This document shows positions 8,293 to 18,161 of a DNA stretch of 64,000 bases, one piece after another (position 1 is the first letter of the stretch; every line of letters begins with the position of its first letter). The stretch is from Actinomadura atramentaria DSM 43919 (GTDB taxonomy: Bacteria; Actinomycetota; Actinomycetes; Streptosporangiales; Streptosporangiaceae): the NCBI RefSeq assembly GCF_000381885.1, contig NZ_KB907220.1, positions 34,547 to 98,546 of the forward strand. The letters run 5' to 3'. The notes beneath the pieces were generated by a model that saw only the letters and a list, made by a program, of their open reading frames with translations, searched no databases and was not told the DNA's origin. A program made the position numbers and the translations under genes.

Positions 8293-9309
8293 TTACGACC
8301 CCGCCAGGATCTGTCCGACGTAGCGTGCCACTGCCCGTACCGCTCCCATCGTGCTGGGGTAATCCATGCGTGTCGGCCCGAGCACTCCCAGCCGGGCCAG
8401 AGTGATGTCGCCCGCGCCGTATCCGGCCGCGACGACCGAGGTCGAGCGGAGCCCCGCCTCGGGGTTCTCCGTGCCGATCCGCACCGTAACAGTAGAGGAG
8501 TCGCCGGACTCCCCGAGCAGGCGCATGAGGACGACCTGCTCCTCCAGCGCCTCCAGGACCTCGCGCAGTCCGGTGGTGAAGTCCATGTGGGCGAGGTTGG
8601 CCGCCCCGGCGAAGACGATCTTGCCCTCGGCCTTGTCGACGAGCGTCTCCAGCAGCACCGACAGCACGCCCGCGGCGAGCGGCCGCTCGTCGGCGGGCAG
8701 CCGCTCGGGCAGGTCGGCGACGGCGAGCGCGACGTCGCCGAGGTCGCAGCCGTCCAGGCAGGTGTTCAGCAGCGTCCGCAGCCGGCCGACCGCGTCCTCC
8801 GACACCACCGCGCCGCGCGCCTCGATGATCCGCTGCTCGACCCGCCCGGTGTTGGTGATCAGGACGAGCAGCAGCCGGTTCTCGGCGACCGAGACCAGCT
8901 CCACGTGCCGCACCGACGAGCGCGACAGCGACGGGTACTGCACGACCGCCACCTGCCGGGTGAGCTGCGCGAGCAGCCGGACGGTGCGGCCGACGACGTC
9001 GTCGAGGTCGTAGGCCCCGCCGAGGAACGTCTCGATGGCGCGCCGCTCCGCCGACGACAGCGGCTTGATCGTGGACAGCCGGTCCACGAACAGCCGGTAC
9101 CCCTTGTCGGTGGGGATGCGGCCCGCGCTCGTGTGCGGCTGGGTGATGTAGCCCTGCTCCTCCAGGACCGCCATGTCGTTGCGGATCGTCGCGGACGACA
9201 CGCCGAGGTTGTGGCGGTCCACCAGGGCCTTGGACCCGACCGGCTCGTTGGTGGAGACGTGGTCCTCGACGATGGCCCGCAGGACGGCGAGTTTCCGGTC
9301 GTCGAGCAT
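8293..9309 (-). CDS. hrcA: heat-inducible transcription repressor HrcA
   Basis: 338 aa from the ATG at 9309, preceded by GGAGGTGAGCTG; the open frame extends upstream across the CIRCE element but has no basis there. An N-terminal winged helix (KLAVLRAIVEDHVSTNEPVGS, SSATIRNDM) precedes a GAF-like dimerisation region. HrcA binds the CIRCE operator with help from GroEL and represses chaperone genes until heat shock. It should repress its own operon here through the CIRCE 25 bases upstream of its start. Confidence 0.97.
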   Translation of the reverse strand: MLDDRKLAVLRAIVEDHVSTNEPVGSKALVDRHNLGVSSATIRNDMAVLEEQGYITQPHTSAGRIPTDKGYRLFVDRLSTIKPLSSAERRAIETFLGGAYDLDDVVGRTVRLLAQLTRQVAVVQYPSLSRSSVRHVELVSVAENRLLLVLITNTGRVEQRIIEARGAVVSEDAVGRLRTLLNTCLDGCDLGDVALAVADLPERLPADERPLAAGVLSVLLETLVDKAEGKIVFAGAANLAHMDFTTGLREVLEALEEQVVLMRLLGESGDSSTVTVRIGTENPEAGLRSTSVVAAGYGAGDITLARLGVLGPTRMDYPSTMGAVRAVARYVGQILAGS

Positions 9310-9334
9310 CAGCTCACCTCCCCTGCCCCCGTAC

Positions 9335-9359
9335 TGGCACTCCTTGCTTCCGAGTGCCA
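9335..9359. promoter_or_regulatory. CIRCE operator
   Basis: TGGCACTC - 9 bases - GAGTGCCA: a perfect 8-bp inverted repeat with the canonical 9-base spacer, one substitution per arm from the consensus TTAGCACTC-N9-GAGTGCTAA. It sits between the hrcA start and a TACACT -10-like hexamer at 9360-9365 on the minus strand, so a bound repressor would cover the transcription start. Confidence 0.95.
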
Positions 9360-9427
9360 AGTGTACGGCCCGCGCGGGGTCGTCCGGAGGTGCCGGGGTC
9401 GCCCTTCTCTCGTTAGAGTGCCGATCC

Positions 9428-10243
9428 GTGCGGAGCAACGACTACGGCGACGACGTTCTCGCGGGCGACTGGCGGCGGCCCCGCAAGGGGATGATCCCCG
9501 AGGTGCCCGCCGAGAACGGGCTGGTCGCGGAGGACCCCGACAGCGGATTCTGCGGCGCGGTCGTCGGCTGCGACAAGTTCGGCGTGACGCTGGAGGACCG
9601 GTTCGGCAGGCGCCGGGTCTTCCCGCTGACGAAGTCGGGATTCCTGATCGACGGGCGGCCGGTGACGCTCGTCCGGCCCGCCCCCGGCCCGGCGCGGCCC
9701 GTCCGGTCGGCGTCGGGGTCGGTGGCCGTCGCGGGGCTGCGGGCGCGGGTGGCGCGGGAGAGCCGGATCTACGTCGAGGGCCTGCACGACGCGGAGCTGG
9801 TCGAGAAGATCTGGGGCCACGACCTGCGGGTCGAGGGAGTCGTCGTGGAGCCGCTGCACGGCGTGGACGACCTGCCCGCGATCGTGGACGAGTTCGGGCC
9901 CGGCGAGGGCCGCCGCCTCGGCGTGCTCGTGGACCACCTGGTCGCGGGGTCGAAGGAGAGCCGGATCGCCGAGCGGGTCTCGTCCCCGTACGTGCTGGTC
10001 ACCGGGCACCCGTTCATCGACATCTGGGAGGCCGTGAAGCCGTCCGCCGTCGGCATCCGCGCGTGGCCGACCGTGCCGCGCGGGATCTCGTGGAAGGACG
10101 GCGTCGTCGCGGCGCTCGGCTGGGGCGACGACACGGGCGCGGCGTGGAAGCGCATCCTGGACTCGGTGTCGTCGTTCACCGACCTGGAACCGGCGCTGCT
10201 CGGCCGGGTCGAGGAGCTGATCGACTTCGTCACCGCGCCCTGA
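9428..10243 (+). CDS. DUF3097 family protein
   Basis: 271 aa from the GTG at 9428. The frame is open further upstream, but the family-like N-terminus begins VRSNDYGDDVLAGDWRRP. The conserved core includes ESRIYVEGLHDAELVEKIWG and GVVVEPLHGVDDLP, which recalls a Toprim-like fold. The function is unknown; DUF3097 proteins are actinobacterial and often lie next to hrcA or hemW, as here. TAGAGT at 9413-9418 followed ten bases later by GTG, without a Shine-Dalgarno sequence, suggests a leaderless transcript divergent from hrcA. Confidence 0.88.
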   Translation: MRSNDYGDDVLAGDWRRPRKGMIPEVPAENGLVAEDPDSGFCGAVVGCDKFGVTLEDRFGRRRVFPLTKSGFLIDGRPVTLVRPAPGPARPVRSASGSVAVAGLRARVARESRIYVEGLHDAELVEKIWGHDLRVEGVVVEPLHGVDDLPAIVDEFGPGEGRRLGVLVDHLVAGSKESRIAERVSSPYVLVTGHPFIDIWEAVKPSAVGIRAWPTVPRGISWKDGVVAALGWGDDTGAAWKRILDSVSSFTDLEPALLGRVEELIDFVTAP

Positions 10244-10247
10244 GCGG

Positions 10248-11459
10248 TCAGGTCAGGTCGCGGACGGCCGCGTCGGCCAGCAGGCGGCCGCGCAGTGTCA
10301 GCACCGCGCGGCCCCGCTCCGCCCACGGCGCGGCCTCCACGAGCCCGTCGCCGATCGCGCGGCGCACGGCCGCGCCGTCCAGCAGGTCCGCCGGGCAGCC
10401 CGCCGCGAGCCGCAGCTCCAGCATGATCCGCTCCAGGCGGCGGTCGTCGGCGGTCAGGACCTCGCGGGCGTGCGCGGGCGTCTCCCGCGCCGCGAGCCGC
10501 GCCGCGTAGGCGGCCGGGTGCTTGACGTTCCACCAGCGGACGCCGCCGACGTGCGAGTGCGCGCCGGGCCCGACGCCCCACCAGTCCGCGCCCGTCCAGT
10601 ACAGGAGGTTGTGCGCGCAGGCCGCCTCCGGGGACGCGGCCCAGTTGGAGATCTCGTACCAGCGCAGGCCGTGCGCGGACAGCAGCTCGTCCGCGACCAG
10701 GTAGCGGTCGGCCATCGCGTCGTCGTCGGGGGCGGCGATCTCGCCGCGCCGCACGCGGGCCGCGAGCCGGGTGCCGTCCTCGACGATCAGCGCGTACGCG
10801 GACACGTGGTCGGGGCCGCAGGCCAGCGCGGCCTCCAGCGAGGCGCGCCAGTCGCCGGCGGTCTCGCCGGGCGTCCCGTAGATCAGGTCGAGGTTGACGT
10901 GCTCGAACCCGGCCGCCCGCGTCCACTCCACGACCTTCGGGACGCGGCCGGGCGTGTGCGTGCGGTCCAGGACGGTCAGGACGTGCTCGCGCGCGCTCTG
11001 CATCCCGAACGAGACGCGGGTGAACCCGGCCGCGCGCAGCTCCGCCAGGTACCGCTCGTCCACCGACTCGGGATTGGCCTCGGTCGTGATCTCCGCGCCC
11101 GGCTCCAGCCCGAACTCGGCGTCGATCTCCGCGAGGACCGAGCCGAGGTCGCCGGGCGACAGCAGCGTCGGGGTGCCGCCGCCGACGAACACCGTCGAGA
11201 CGCGCGGCGCGGCGTCGCCGAGGACGCGGCGGGCCAGCCGGACCTCCGCCCGCGCCGTCTCGGCGTAGGACTCCCGCGTCGCGCCCTCGCCCAGCTCGGT
11301 CGCCGTGTAGGTGTTGAAGTCGCAGTAGCCGCACCGGGTCACGCAGAACGGGACGTGGACGTAGAACGCCAGCGGCCGGGAACCGAGGCCCTCCAGCGCG
11401 GTCGCGGGGAGCGCGCCGCTCGCGGGCACGGCGTCGCCGTCGGGAAGGGTGGCGGGCAT
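10248..11459 (-). CDS. hemW: radical SAM heme chaperone HemW
   Basis: 403 aa. The radical SAM cluster motif CVTRCGYC is at Cys39, Cys43 and Cys46, preceded by YVHVPFC, followed by VFVGGGTPTLL and the C-terminal HemW/anaerobic-oxidase domain. Proteins of this family were formerly annotated as oxygen-independent coproporphyrinogen oxidase; the extra Cys of true HemN (CxxxCxxCxC) is replaced by Phe (CGYCDF), which favours the heme-transfer role. It converges with the DUF3097 gene, leaving four bases between them. Confidence 0.94.
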   Translation of the reverse strand: MPATLPDGDAVPASGALPATALEGLGSRPLAFYVHVPFCVTRCGYCDFNTYTATELGEGATRESYAETARAEVRLARRVLGDAAPRVSTVFVGGGTPTLLSPGDLGSVLAEIDAEFGLEPGAEITTEANPESVDERYLAELRAAGFTRVSFGMQSAREHVLTVLDRTHTPGRVPKVVEWTRAAGFEHVNLDLIYGTPGETAGDWRASLEAALACGPDHVSAYALIVEDGTRLAARVRRGEIAAPDDDAMADRYLVADELLSAHGLRWYEISNWAASPEAACAHNLLYWTGADWWGVGPGAHSHVGGVRWWNVKHPAAYAARLAARETPAHAREVLTADDRRLERIMLELRLAAGCPADLLDGAAVRRAIGDGLVEAAPWAERGRAVLTLRGRLLADAAVRDLT

Positions 11460-11502
11460 CCCCTCAGTCTGCCGTGCGGCCGGGCGTGCTCGGGCCGCCG
11501 CG

Positions 11503-11943
11503 TCAGCGGCCGCGCAGCCGGGCGCGCAGCCAGCCGGGGATGTGCTCGTCCGCGCGCGGGAACCGGTCGAGGTCGAGCCGGTAGGCGTCGGCGGTGAGCG
11601 GCGGCGTGAAGTCCGGTTCGCCGTCGTAGTCGAACTCGGCGCTGAACCGGCCGGAGCGTTCCACGTCGAGCCGGGCGGTGAACCACGCGCCCTTGCCGCG
11701 CCGGTACATGACGCGGCGCAGCTCGTCCATCTTGCCGACGGCCTGGCCGGGGGGCGTCGCGGTGCGCAGCTCGCCGCGCGAGTCCTCGATCTGGAAGAGG
11801 ACGCTGTCGATCGCGACGGTCGCGCGGAACTCGAAGCCGAGCCGCTCCCAGCCGAACGGCGCGGCGGCGCGGAGCGCGCGGACGGCGGCGCCGACCGTCT
11901 CCCGCTCCTTGGCGGAGCGCAGCACCTGATCTGCAGGGGTCAC
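11503..11943 (-). CDS. YezG/DUF600-like immunity-type protein
   Basis: 146 aa from GTG 11943. The C-terminal half has the pattern of YezG-type immunity proteins: GAWFTARLDVERSGRFSAEF, then DYDGEPDFTPPL, then FPRADEHIPGWLRARL. In Bacilli YezG is the cognate inhibitor of a secreted LXG toxin. No toxin gene adjoins it: its neighbours are hemW downstream and a divergent unassigned gene. It may be an orphan immunity gene or a domesticated relative. The open frame continues upstream to 12927 only because of base composition. Confidence 0.75.
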   Translation of the reverse strand: MTPADQVLRSAKERETVGAAVRALRAAAPFGWERLGFEFRATVAIDSVLFQIEDSRGELRTATPPGQAVGKMDELRRVMYRRGKGAWFTARLDVERSGRFSAEFDYDGEPDFTPPLTADAYRLDLDRFPRADEHIPGWLRARLRGR

Positions 11944-12099
11944 CGTGGCACGCCTCCGCGACGCTCGGACTGCGAATTCAGTGTCCGACCGTACCCGGAC
12001 ACCCCCGTCGCGGCCGGGACGCGCGGCGTGTCGTGCCGGAAGTCGCCGGGACGTTCCGGACGTCCCGCGCGGTCCGCGCCCGCCGGATAGGGTCGCCGG

Positions 12100-13017
12100 A
12101 TGGACCTCCAAGCCCCCCGGCCCGGCCGGGTGCCCGTGCGGGTGCTGCTGCTCGGCGGGGACGACGGCTGGACCTGCGAGATCGTCGACGACGGCGACGG
12201 CCGCGCGCGGCTGGAGCTGCCCGGGCCGGGCGTCCGGTGGGCCGCTCCCCCGGCGGCGCGGGCGGCCCGGGAGCCCGCGTGGTGGCCGGGCCGCGTCGCC
12301 GCGCACGGCGCGGCGCTGCGCGAGCTGCTGGACCGCCGCGTCACCGACCGGACGTTCGAGGAGCTGGGCGTCGAGGCCGAGATCGCGTGGTTCGCCGTGC
12401 GGGAGCCGGGCGTGTGGGAGGGCCTGGTGACGCTCCGCGAGCCCGACCCGGCGCGCTACCCGGGGAACGTTCCGCCGTACGTGGTGGAGCTGGAGCCCGA
12501 GCGCGGCGCGCGGCTGCCCGAGGCGGACCTGCTGTTCTCGGCCGGGCCCGGCGACGCGTGGCCGGTGCTGGAGGGCGTCGCGGCGAAGGTCGGCTCCGCG
12601 CCGCCCGCCGAGTCGTTCATCTGCGGCTACAGCGGCTACCGGTCGGTGCGGGTGGGGCGCGGCGGCATCGGCGTGGGCTGCATGCGCGACCCGGACGGCG
12701 CGGAGCACGTCCGGGAGGTCTTCGGCGACCGGCCCGGCGGCTGGGGCGGCAACCCCGAGCTGCGGTTCCGGCTCGACGGCATCGACCTGCTGCACGAGCC
12801 CGCCGCCGACGTGGTCACGCTGTTCCGCGACCTCGGGCACGAGGTGGGCGAGCGGAACGGCCGCGCGGTGCTGCCCGGCCTCGGGCTGAGCCTGTGGCAC
12901 GAGACCCCCTCGCGGTGGTCGGCCCACCGGCCGGACGAGCCGGACGCGCGGCCCCGCTTCGGGCGGCTCTCGCTCGTCCCGCCCGACCCGGAACGCGCGC
13001 CGTGGCGGTTCCTCTAG
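12100..13017 (+). CDS. hypothetical protein, 305 aa
   Basis: I do not recognise the family. No signal peptide or membrane segment; predicted soluble, Pro/Gly/Arg rich, with conserved-looking islands FEELGVEAEIAWFAVREPGVWEG, ESFICGYSGYRSVRVGRGGIG and GLGLSLWHETPSRWS. Charge is mixed and codon usage matches neighbours. It is divergent from the YezG-like gene with a 156-base gap, so the two could share regulation. The ATG follows a GGATAGGGTCGCCGG stretch in which TAGGGT resembles a -10 element ten bases ahead of the start, compatible with a leaderless mRNA. Confidence 0.7.
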   Translation: MDLQAPRPGRVPVRVLLLGGDDGWTCEIVDDGDGRARLELPGPGVRWAAPPAARAAREPAWWPGRVAAHGAALRELLDRRVTDRTFEELGVEAEIAWFAVREPGVWEGLVTLREPDPARYPGNVPPYVVELEPERGARLPEADLLFSAGPGDAWPVLEGVAAKVGSAPPAESFICGYSGYRSVRVGRGGIGVGCMRDPDGAEHVREVFGDRPGGWGGNPELRFRLDGIDLLHEPAADVVTLFRDLGHEVGERNGRAVLPGLGLSLWHETPSRWSAHRPDEPDARPRFGRLSLVPPDPERAPWRFL

Positions 13018-13114
13018 CGGGCGAACCGCCCGCGTGCGCGGCGCGTCGAACCGTCATACTCCCGTCATACTGCACACTTGTCGTTCCCCGGTCCGCCCCA
13101 GAGAGGACGTCGTC

Positions 13115-13645
13115 ATGGCCTACGGGCCTCCCCCGTCACCCGGTCAGCCGCAGCCGGGCTGGCAGCAGCCCGGCCAGCAGTGGCGGCCGCCCGCGCAGAA
13201 CCCGGCGTGGCAGCAGCCCCAGCAGCCGCCGCAGCAGGCGTGGCAGCAGCCGCAGCCCGGTCCGCAGCAGCCCGGCGGCCAGGGCTGGCAGGCCGCGCCG
13301 CCGCAGGACCCGGGCCCGGCGGACGCCGAGGAACTGAACTGGGCGCTCATGGCCTACATCGGCCAGTTCGTCATCGGGGCGCTCGCGCCCGCGATCGTCT
13401 ACTTCGGCAAGATCCGCAGCCCGTACGTGCGGCGACACGCCGCGCAGGGCATGAACATGGGCATCGCGAGCGCGGTCGTGTGGCTCGCCGGGCTGCTGCT
13501 CGCCCAGCTCGTCGCGGTCTTCGCGTGGATACCGGTGCTGTTCACCGGCGCGCTGTTCTTCTACCTCGTCTACGCGGGGCGCGCGGCGGTGCGCGGCGAG
13601 TTCCGCCGCGTCCCGGTCCCGCTCGCCTGGCCCCTGCTCAAGTGA
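13115..13645 (+). CDS. DUF4870-type membrane protein with Gln/Pro-rich N-terminus
   Basis: 176 aa from ATG 13115, preceded by GAGAGGACG. The first 70 residues are repeats of Gln, Pro, Trp and Gly (QQPGQQW-, QQPQQPPQQAWQQPQPG) and probably disordered in the cytoplasm. From about residue 72 (ELNWALMAYIGQFVIGALAPAIVYF) the DUF4870 domain follows, with three to four membrane segments and the typical YVRRHAAQGMN. Function unknown. It is convergent with lepA, with a shared terminator between them. Confidence 0.85.
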   Translation: MAYGPPPSPGQPQPGWQQPGQQWRPPAQNPAWQQPQQPPQQAWQQPQPGPQQPGGQGWQAAPPQDPGPADAEELNWALMAYIGQFVIGALAPAIVYFGKIRSPYVRRHAAQGMNMGIASAVVWLAGLLLAQLVAVFAWIPVLFTGALFFYLVYAGRAAVRGEFRRVPVPLAWPLLK

Positions 13646-13651
13646 AGCGGC

Positions 13652-13676
13652 GCCCCCGCCCGGACCGGGCGGGGGC
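13652..13676. terminator. bidirectional hairpin between the DUF4870 gene and lepA
   Basis: GCCCCCGCCCGG and CCGGGCGGGGGC pair over 12 bp around a single base (the real loop would be 3-5 bases). It lies in the 37-base gap between two convergent stops and would serve both genes. Confidence 0.75.
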
Positions 13677-13682
13677 CGCCGG

Positions 13683-15521
<1,839 letters not shown>

Positions 15522-15627
15522 CGGGGTCCGTTCGCAAAATCACAGATGGGAATGGGGTCGGGGCGGCGTACGCCCCCAGGCTCCATAGTCCCATGCGGCC
15601 CGGGATGCTCCGTGCAGCCGCTCCCGT

Positions 15628-15656
15628 TTGGGTACACGTCCACCCATTGCTAGGCT
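15628..15656 (+). promoter_or_regulatory. sigma-70-type promoter of rpsT
   Basis: TTGGGT (15628-15633), a 17-base spacer, then TAGGCT (15651-15656). Transcription would start near 15663 and give a leader of about 120 bases before the rpsT start, containing a CGGGGC/GCCCCG hairpin near 15698-15715. S20 genes in other bacteria are often controlled in the leader, so this length may matter. Confidence 0.65.
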
Positions 15657-15781
15657 GTGCGTCTGCGTGTGGCGTAGCGTCGTGCCTCGGGGCACCGTCC
15701 GCCCCGTTCTCCGTTCGTCAGATGCCCTCCCGGGTCCGTCCGGGACGGGCGAGGATCGCAACCAAGCTGAGGCTCTACGAC

Positions 15782-16048
15782 GTGGCAAACATCAAGTCCC
15801 AGATCAAGCGCAACAAGCAGAACGAGAAGGCCCGGCTGCGCAACAAGGCCGTCAAGTCGGAGCTGAAGACGGCGATCCGCAAGTTCCACGAGGCCGCCGA
15901 CTCCGGCAACGCCGAGACCGCCGTGCAGGCGCAGCGCGACGCCGCCCGCAAGCTCGACAAGGCCGCGAGCAAGGGCGTCATCCACAAGAACCAGGCCGCC
16001 AACCGCAAGTCGGCCATCGCCAAGCGCGCCGCCGAGCTGGCCAAGTAA
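15782..16048 (+). CDS. rpsT: 30S ribosomal protein S20
   Basis: 88 aa from GTG 15782 (VANIKSQIKRNKQNEKARLRN), the normal S20 size; the open frame extends upstream but nothing there resembles S20. Very Lys/Arg/Ala rich helical protein that binds 16S rRNA near the 5' domain. The motif KGVIHKNQAANRKSAIAKR is typical of its C-terminus. In the actinobacterial genomes I know, rpsT sits beside holA; here nearly 12 kb separates them. Confidence 0.98.
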   Translation: MANIKSQIKRNKQNEKARLRNKAVKSELKTAIRKFHEAADSGNAETAVQAQRDAARKLDKAASKGVIHKNQAANRKSAIAKRAAELAK

Positions 16049-16065
16049 GGCCCCCTCGACTTCCG

Positions 16066-16100
16066 GCGAAGCCGCGGCCCCTCGGGGTTCGCGGCTTCGC
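16066..16100 (+). terminator. rpsT terminator hairpin
   Basis: GCGAAGCCGCG pairs perfectly with CGCGGCTTCGC over 11 bp; the 13-base loop itself contains CCCC/GGGG. It lies 17 bases after the rpsT stop and 15 bases before the next start. Confidence 0.75.
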
Positions 16101-16115
16101 GGTTCTCCGGCCCCG

Positions 16116-16697
16116 ATGAGCGTCCCGGCGAGCGGCCGCGCGGTCGCCATCTCGCGTTTCCTGGCGCGGCACCTGCGGCACCGCCCCGCCGCGATCGGGC
16201 TCGTCCTGGACCCGGCGGGCTGGGCGGACGTGGACGCGCTGCTGGCGGCCGCCGCGCGGCACGGGACGCCGTTCACGCGCGCCGAGCTGGACGCGGTCGT
16301 CGCCGCCGACGCCAAGGGCCGGTACGCGTTCGACGCGGCCGGGCGGCGGGTCCGCGCGAACCAGGGCCACTCGGTGCCGGTGGAGCTGGACCTGCCGGTC
16401 GTCGCGCCGCCGCCCGTCCTGTTCCACGGGACGGTGGAGCGGTTCCTGCCCGCGATCCTGCGCGACGGGCTGCTGCCGATGGGGCGGCACGCCGTCCACC
16501 TGTCCCCCGACCGGGAGACCGCCGAGCGGGTCGGCGCGCGGCGCGGGCGGCCCGTGGTGCTGGCGCCGGTGGTGCTGGCAGTGGACGCGGCGGGCGCGGC
16601 GGCGGCCGGGCACGCGTTCGGCGTCAGCGCGAACGGCGTGTGGCTGGTGGCCGCGGTACCGCCGCGCTTCCTGGCGCGCCTGCCAGATCAGCGCTGA
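16116..16697 (+). CDS. kptA: RNA 2'-phosphotransferase (Tpt1/KptA family)
   Basis: 193 aa, the usual size. N-terminal winged helix: ISRFLARHLRHRP, then GWADVDALL. The NAD-binding lobe holds RANQGHSVPV, LFHGTVERFLPAI and GRHAVHLSPD, the family signatures that include the catalytic Arg/His residues. In yeast Tpt1 transfers a splice-junction 2'-phosphate from tRNA to NAD+, giving ADP-ribose 1'',2''-cyclic phosphate. Bacteria lack that splicing pathway, so the substrate here is uncertain; bacterial relatives can also ADP-ribosylate terminal phosphates of nucleic acids. Its last 74 bases overlap the convergent HAD-like gene. Confidence 0.9.
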   Translation: MSVPASGRAVAISRFLARHLRHRPAAIGLVLDPAGWADVDALLAAAARHGTPFTRAELDAVVAADAKGRYAFDAAGRRVRANQGHSVPVELDLPVVAPPPVLFHGTVERFLPAILRDGLLPMGRHAVHLSPDRETAERVGARRGRPVVLAPVVLAVDAAGAAAAGHAFGVSANGVWLVAAVPPRFLARLPDQR

Positions 16698-17178
16698 CCA
16701 TCGCTTCGAGCCGCGCCCAGGTCAGCGGGTTGGGCAGGTCCGGGACGGGCGTCTCCTGCGGCCCGAACAGGTAGCGGTGCGGCACGATCCCCGCGAGCGC
16801 CCGGTGGACGTCGGCGCGGTCGTCGACCATGTGGGTGACGCCGAGCCGACGGCAGTGGACGGCCTTCTCGGGCCGTTTCCGGCAGAAGCGGACGTTGGCC
16901 CGGTCGATGCCGGTCCGCTCGTAGAAGTCGTGGTGGTCGAGCCAGGCGAGCGTGCGGAGCCGGACGCGGTCGCCGCACTTGGAGATGATCCACGCGCGGC
17001 CCCCGAACAGCGCGACCATGCGCGGCAGCGACTCCCAGACGCCCGCGACGGCCGGGGAGGCGAGGGCGTCGGCGAGGCTCCCGCCGAGGAACGCGGTGTC
17101 GGCGGCGCCGTCCGGGCCGGGGCCGCCCTGGATGACGCGGCCGAAGTCCACGCCGAGGACGGGTGCTTGAGTTCTCAT
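16624..17178 (-). CDS. HAD-like hydrolase family protein
   Basis: 184 aa. The N-terminus VLGVDFGRVIQGG carries the first Asp of a HAD motif, but the second position of DxD is Gly rather than Asp, so phosphatase activity is doubtful. WIISKCGD matches motif II (Ser) and THMVDDRADVHRAL resembles motif IV (DD). It could be a degenerate or nucleotidase-like HAD member. It overlaps kptA by 74 bases tail to tail and is divergent from the LysR gene. Confidence 0.65.
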   Translation of the reverse strand: MRTQAPVLGVDFGRVIQGGPGPDGAADTAFLGGSLADALASPAVAGVWESLPRMVALFGGRAWIISKCGDRVRLRTLAWLDHHDFYERTGIDRANVRFCRKRPEKAVHCRRLGVTHMVDDRADVHRALAGIVPHRYLFGPQETPVPDLPNPLTWARLEAMVSADLAGAPGSAAVPRPPATRRSR

Positions 17179-17219
17179 GCCGTCCAGCGTCCCGAGCGCG
17201 GCTCGTGAGGAGAACTAGT

Positions 17220-17238
17220 TATCGGCCGCCCGGCTATA
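17220..17238. promoter_or_regulatory. possible LysR-type box in the HAD/LysR divergent gap
   Basis: TATCGGCCGCCCGGCTATA, an imperfect 19-base inverted repeat with TAT/ATA ends, lies 11 bases before the LysR start, where autoregulatory LysR sites usually sit. Only six of nine base pairs match, so this is tentative. Confidence 0.35.
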
Positions 17239-17248
17239 GGCTCCGGCT

Positions 17249-18103
17249 ATGGATCTGGACCGGGTCTCCACCGACGCGCTCGCCGCGTTCGCGGTCTTCG
17301 CCGAGCACCGCAACTTCACGCGCGCGGCGGCGGAGCTGGCGGTCGCGCAGCCGTCGCTGCACGCCAAGGTACGGCGGCTCCAGGCGTCGCTGGGCCGCCC
17401 GCTGTACGCGCGGCGCGGCCGGGAGCTGGTCCTGACGCCCGAGGGCGAGCGCGTCGCGCGGTTCGCGCGGGAACTGGACGCGCGGGTCGGCGGGTTCCTG
17501 GCCGAGCTGACCGGGAGCCCGGCGCGGCGGCCGGTGCTCGCGGCGGGCGAAGGCGCGTACCTGTACCTGCTCGGCGAGGCGGTGCGGGCCGTGCCGGGGC
17601 TGCGGCTGCTGAACGGCGACCGGGCGCGGACGCTCGCGGCCGTGCGGACGGGCCGCGCGGACGTCGGCGTCGCCGTGCTGGACGTGCTCCCCGCCGATCT
17701 GGAGGCGGTCCCGCTCGCCCGGTATCCGCAGGTCCTGGTGATGCCCGCGGACCATCCGCTGGCGGCCCGCGCGACGCTGGAGCTGGCGGACCTCGCGGGC
17801 GAGGCGCTGGTCGTCCCGCCGCCGCCCGGCCCGCACCGGGTCGCGCTGGAGCGGGCGCTGCGCGCGACCGACGTGCCGTGGACGGTCGCGGTCGAGGCGG
17901 CGGGCTGGCCGCTGATGCTGCACTTCGCGGCGCTCGGCGTCGGGCCCGCCGTCGTGAACGGGTGCGTGCGGACGCCGCCGGGGCTCGTCCGGCGGGAGAT
18001 CACCGACCTGCCGCCGGTGCCGTACTACGCCGTCCGAGTCCCCGGCCGGACCGACCCGGCATGCGCGGAACTCCTCGCGGCGATCCGCGCGCACCTCCCC
18101 TGA
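17249..18103 (+). CDS. LysR-family transcriptional regulator
   Basis: 284 aa. The winged helix-turn-helix at residues about 7-65 (FAVFAEHRNFTRAAAELAVAQPSLHAKVRRLQ, with LTPEGERV) is followed by the periplasmic-binding-like effector domain. The effector is unknown. It is divergent from the HAD-like gene by 70 bases and convergent with the flavin monooxygenase gene, so it need not control the catabolic operon, which has a different candidate regulator at 26885. Confidence 0.92.
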   Translation: MDLDRVSTDALAAFAVFAEHRNFTRAAAELAVAQPSLHAKVRRLQASLGRPLYARRGRELVLTPEGERVARFARELDARVGGFLAELTGSPARRPVLAAGEGAYLYLLGEAVRAVPGLRLLNGDRARTLAAVRTGRADVGVAVLDVLPADLEAVPLARYPQVLVMPADHPLAARATLELADLAGEALVVPPPPGPHRVALERALRATDVPWTVAVEAAGWPLMLHFAALGVGPAVVNGCVRTPPGLVRREITDLPPVPYYAVRVPGRTDPACAELLAAIRAHLP

Positions 18104-18128
18104 GGCCGGTCCCGCCGGGGCCGCCGCC

Positions 18129-18150
18129 CGGCCGGGCGCGGGCCCGGCCG
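18129..18150. terminator. hairpin between the LysR and monooxygenase genes
   Basis: CGGCCGGGC pairs with GCCCGGCCG (9 bp, loop GCGG) in the 58-base gap between convergent stops, consistent with a bidirectional terminator. Confidence 0.6.
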
Positions 18151-18161
18151 AGCGGGGTCCG

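Noticed and set aside
6025..10509. A 1494-codon open frame on the plus strand
   Set aside because: It runs antisense through rsmE, dnaJ and hrcA and has the Arg/Pro/Ala-rich composition of a shadow frame; it begins in the palindrome array and matches no protein family.
11944..12927. N-terminal extension of the YezG-like protein (474 codons in all)
   Set aside because: The extra part is antisense to the 305-aa gene and has shadow composition; the GTG at 11943 gives a normal family length.
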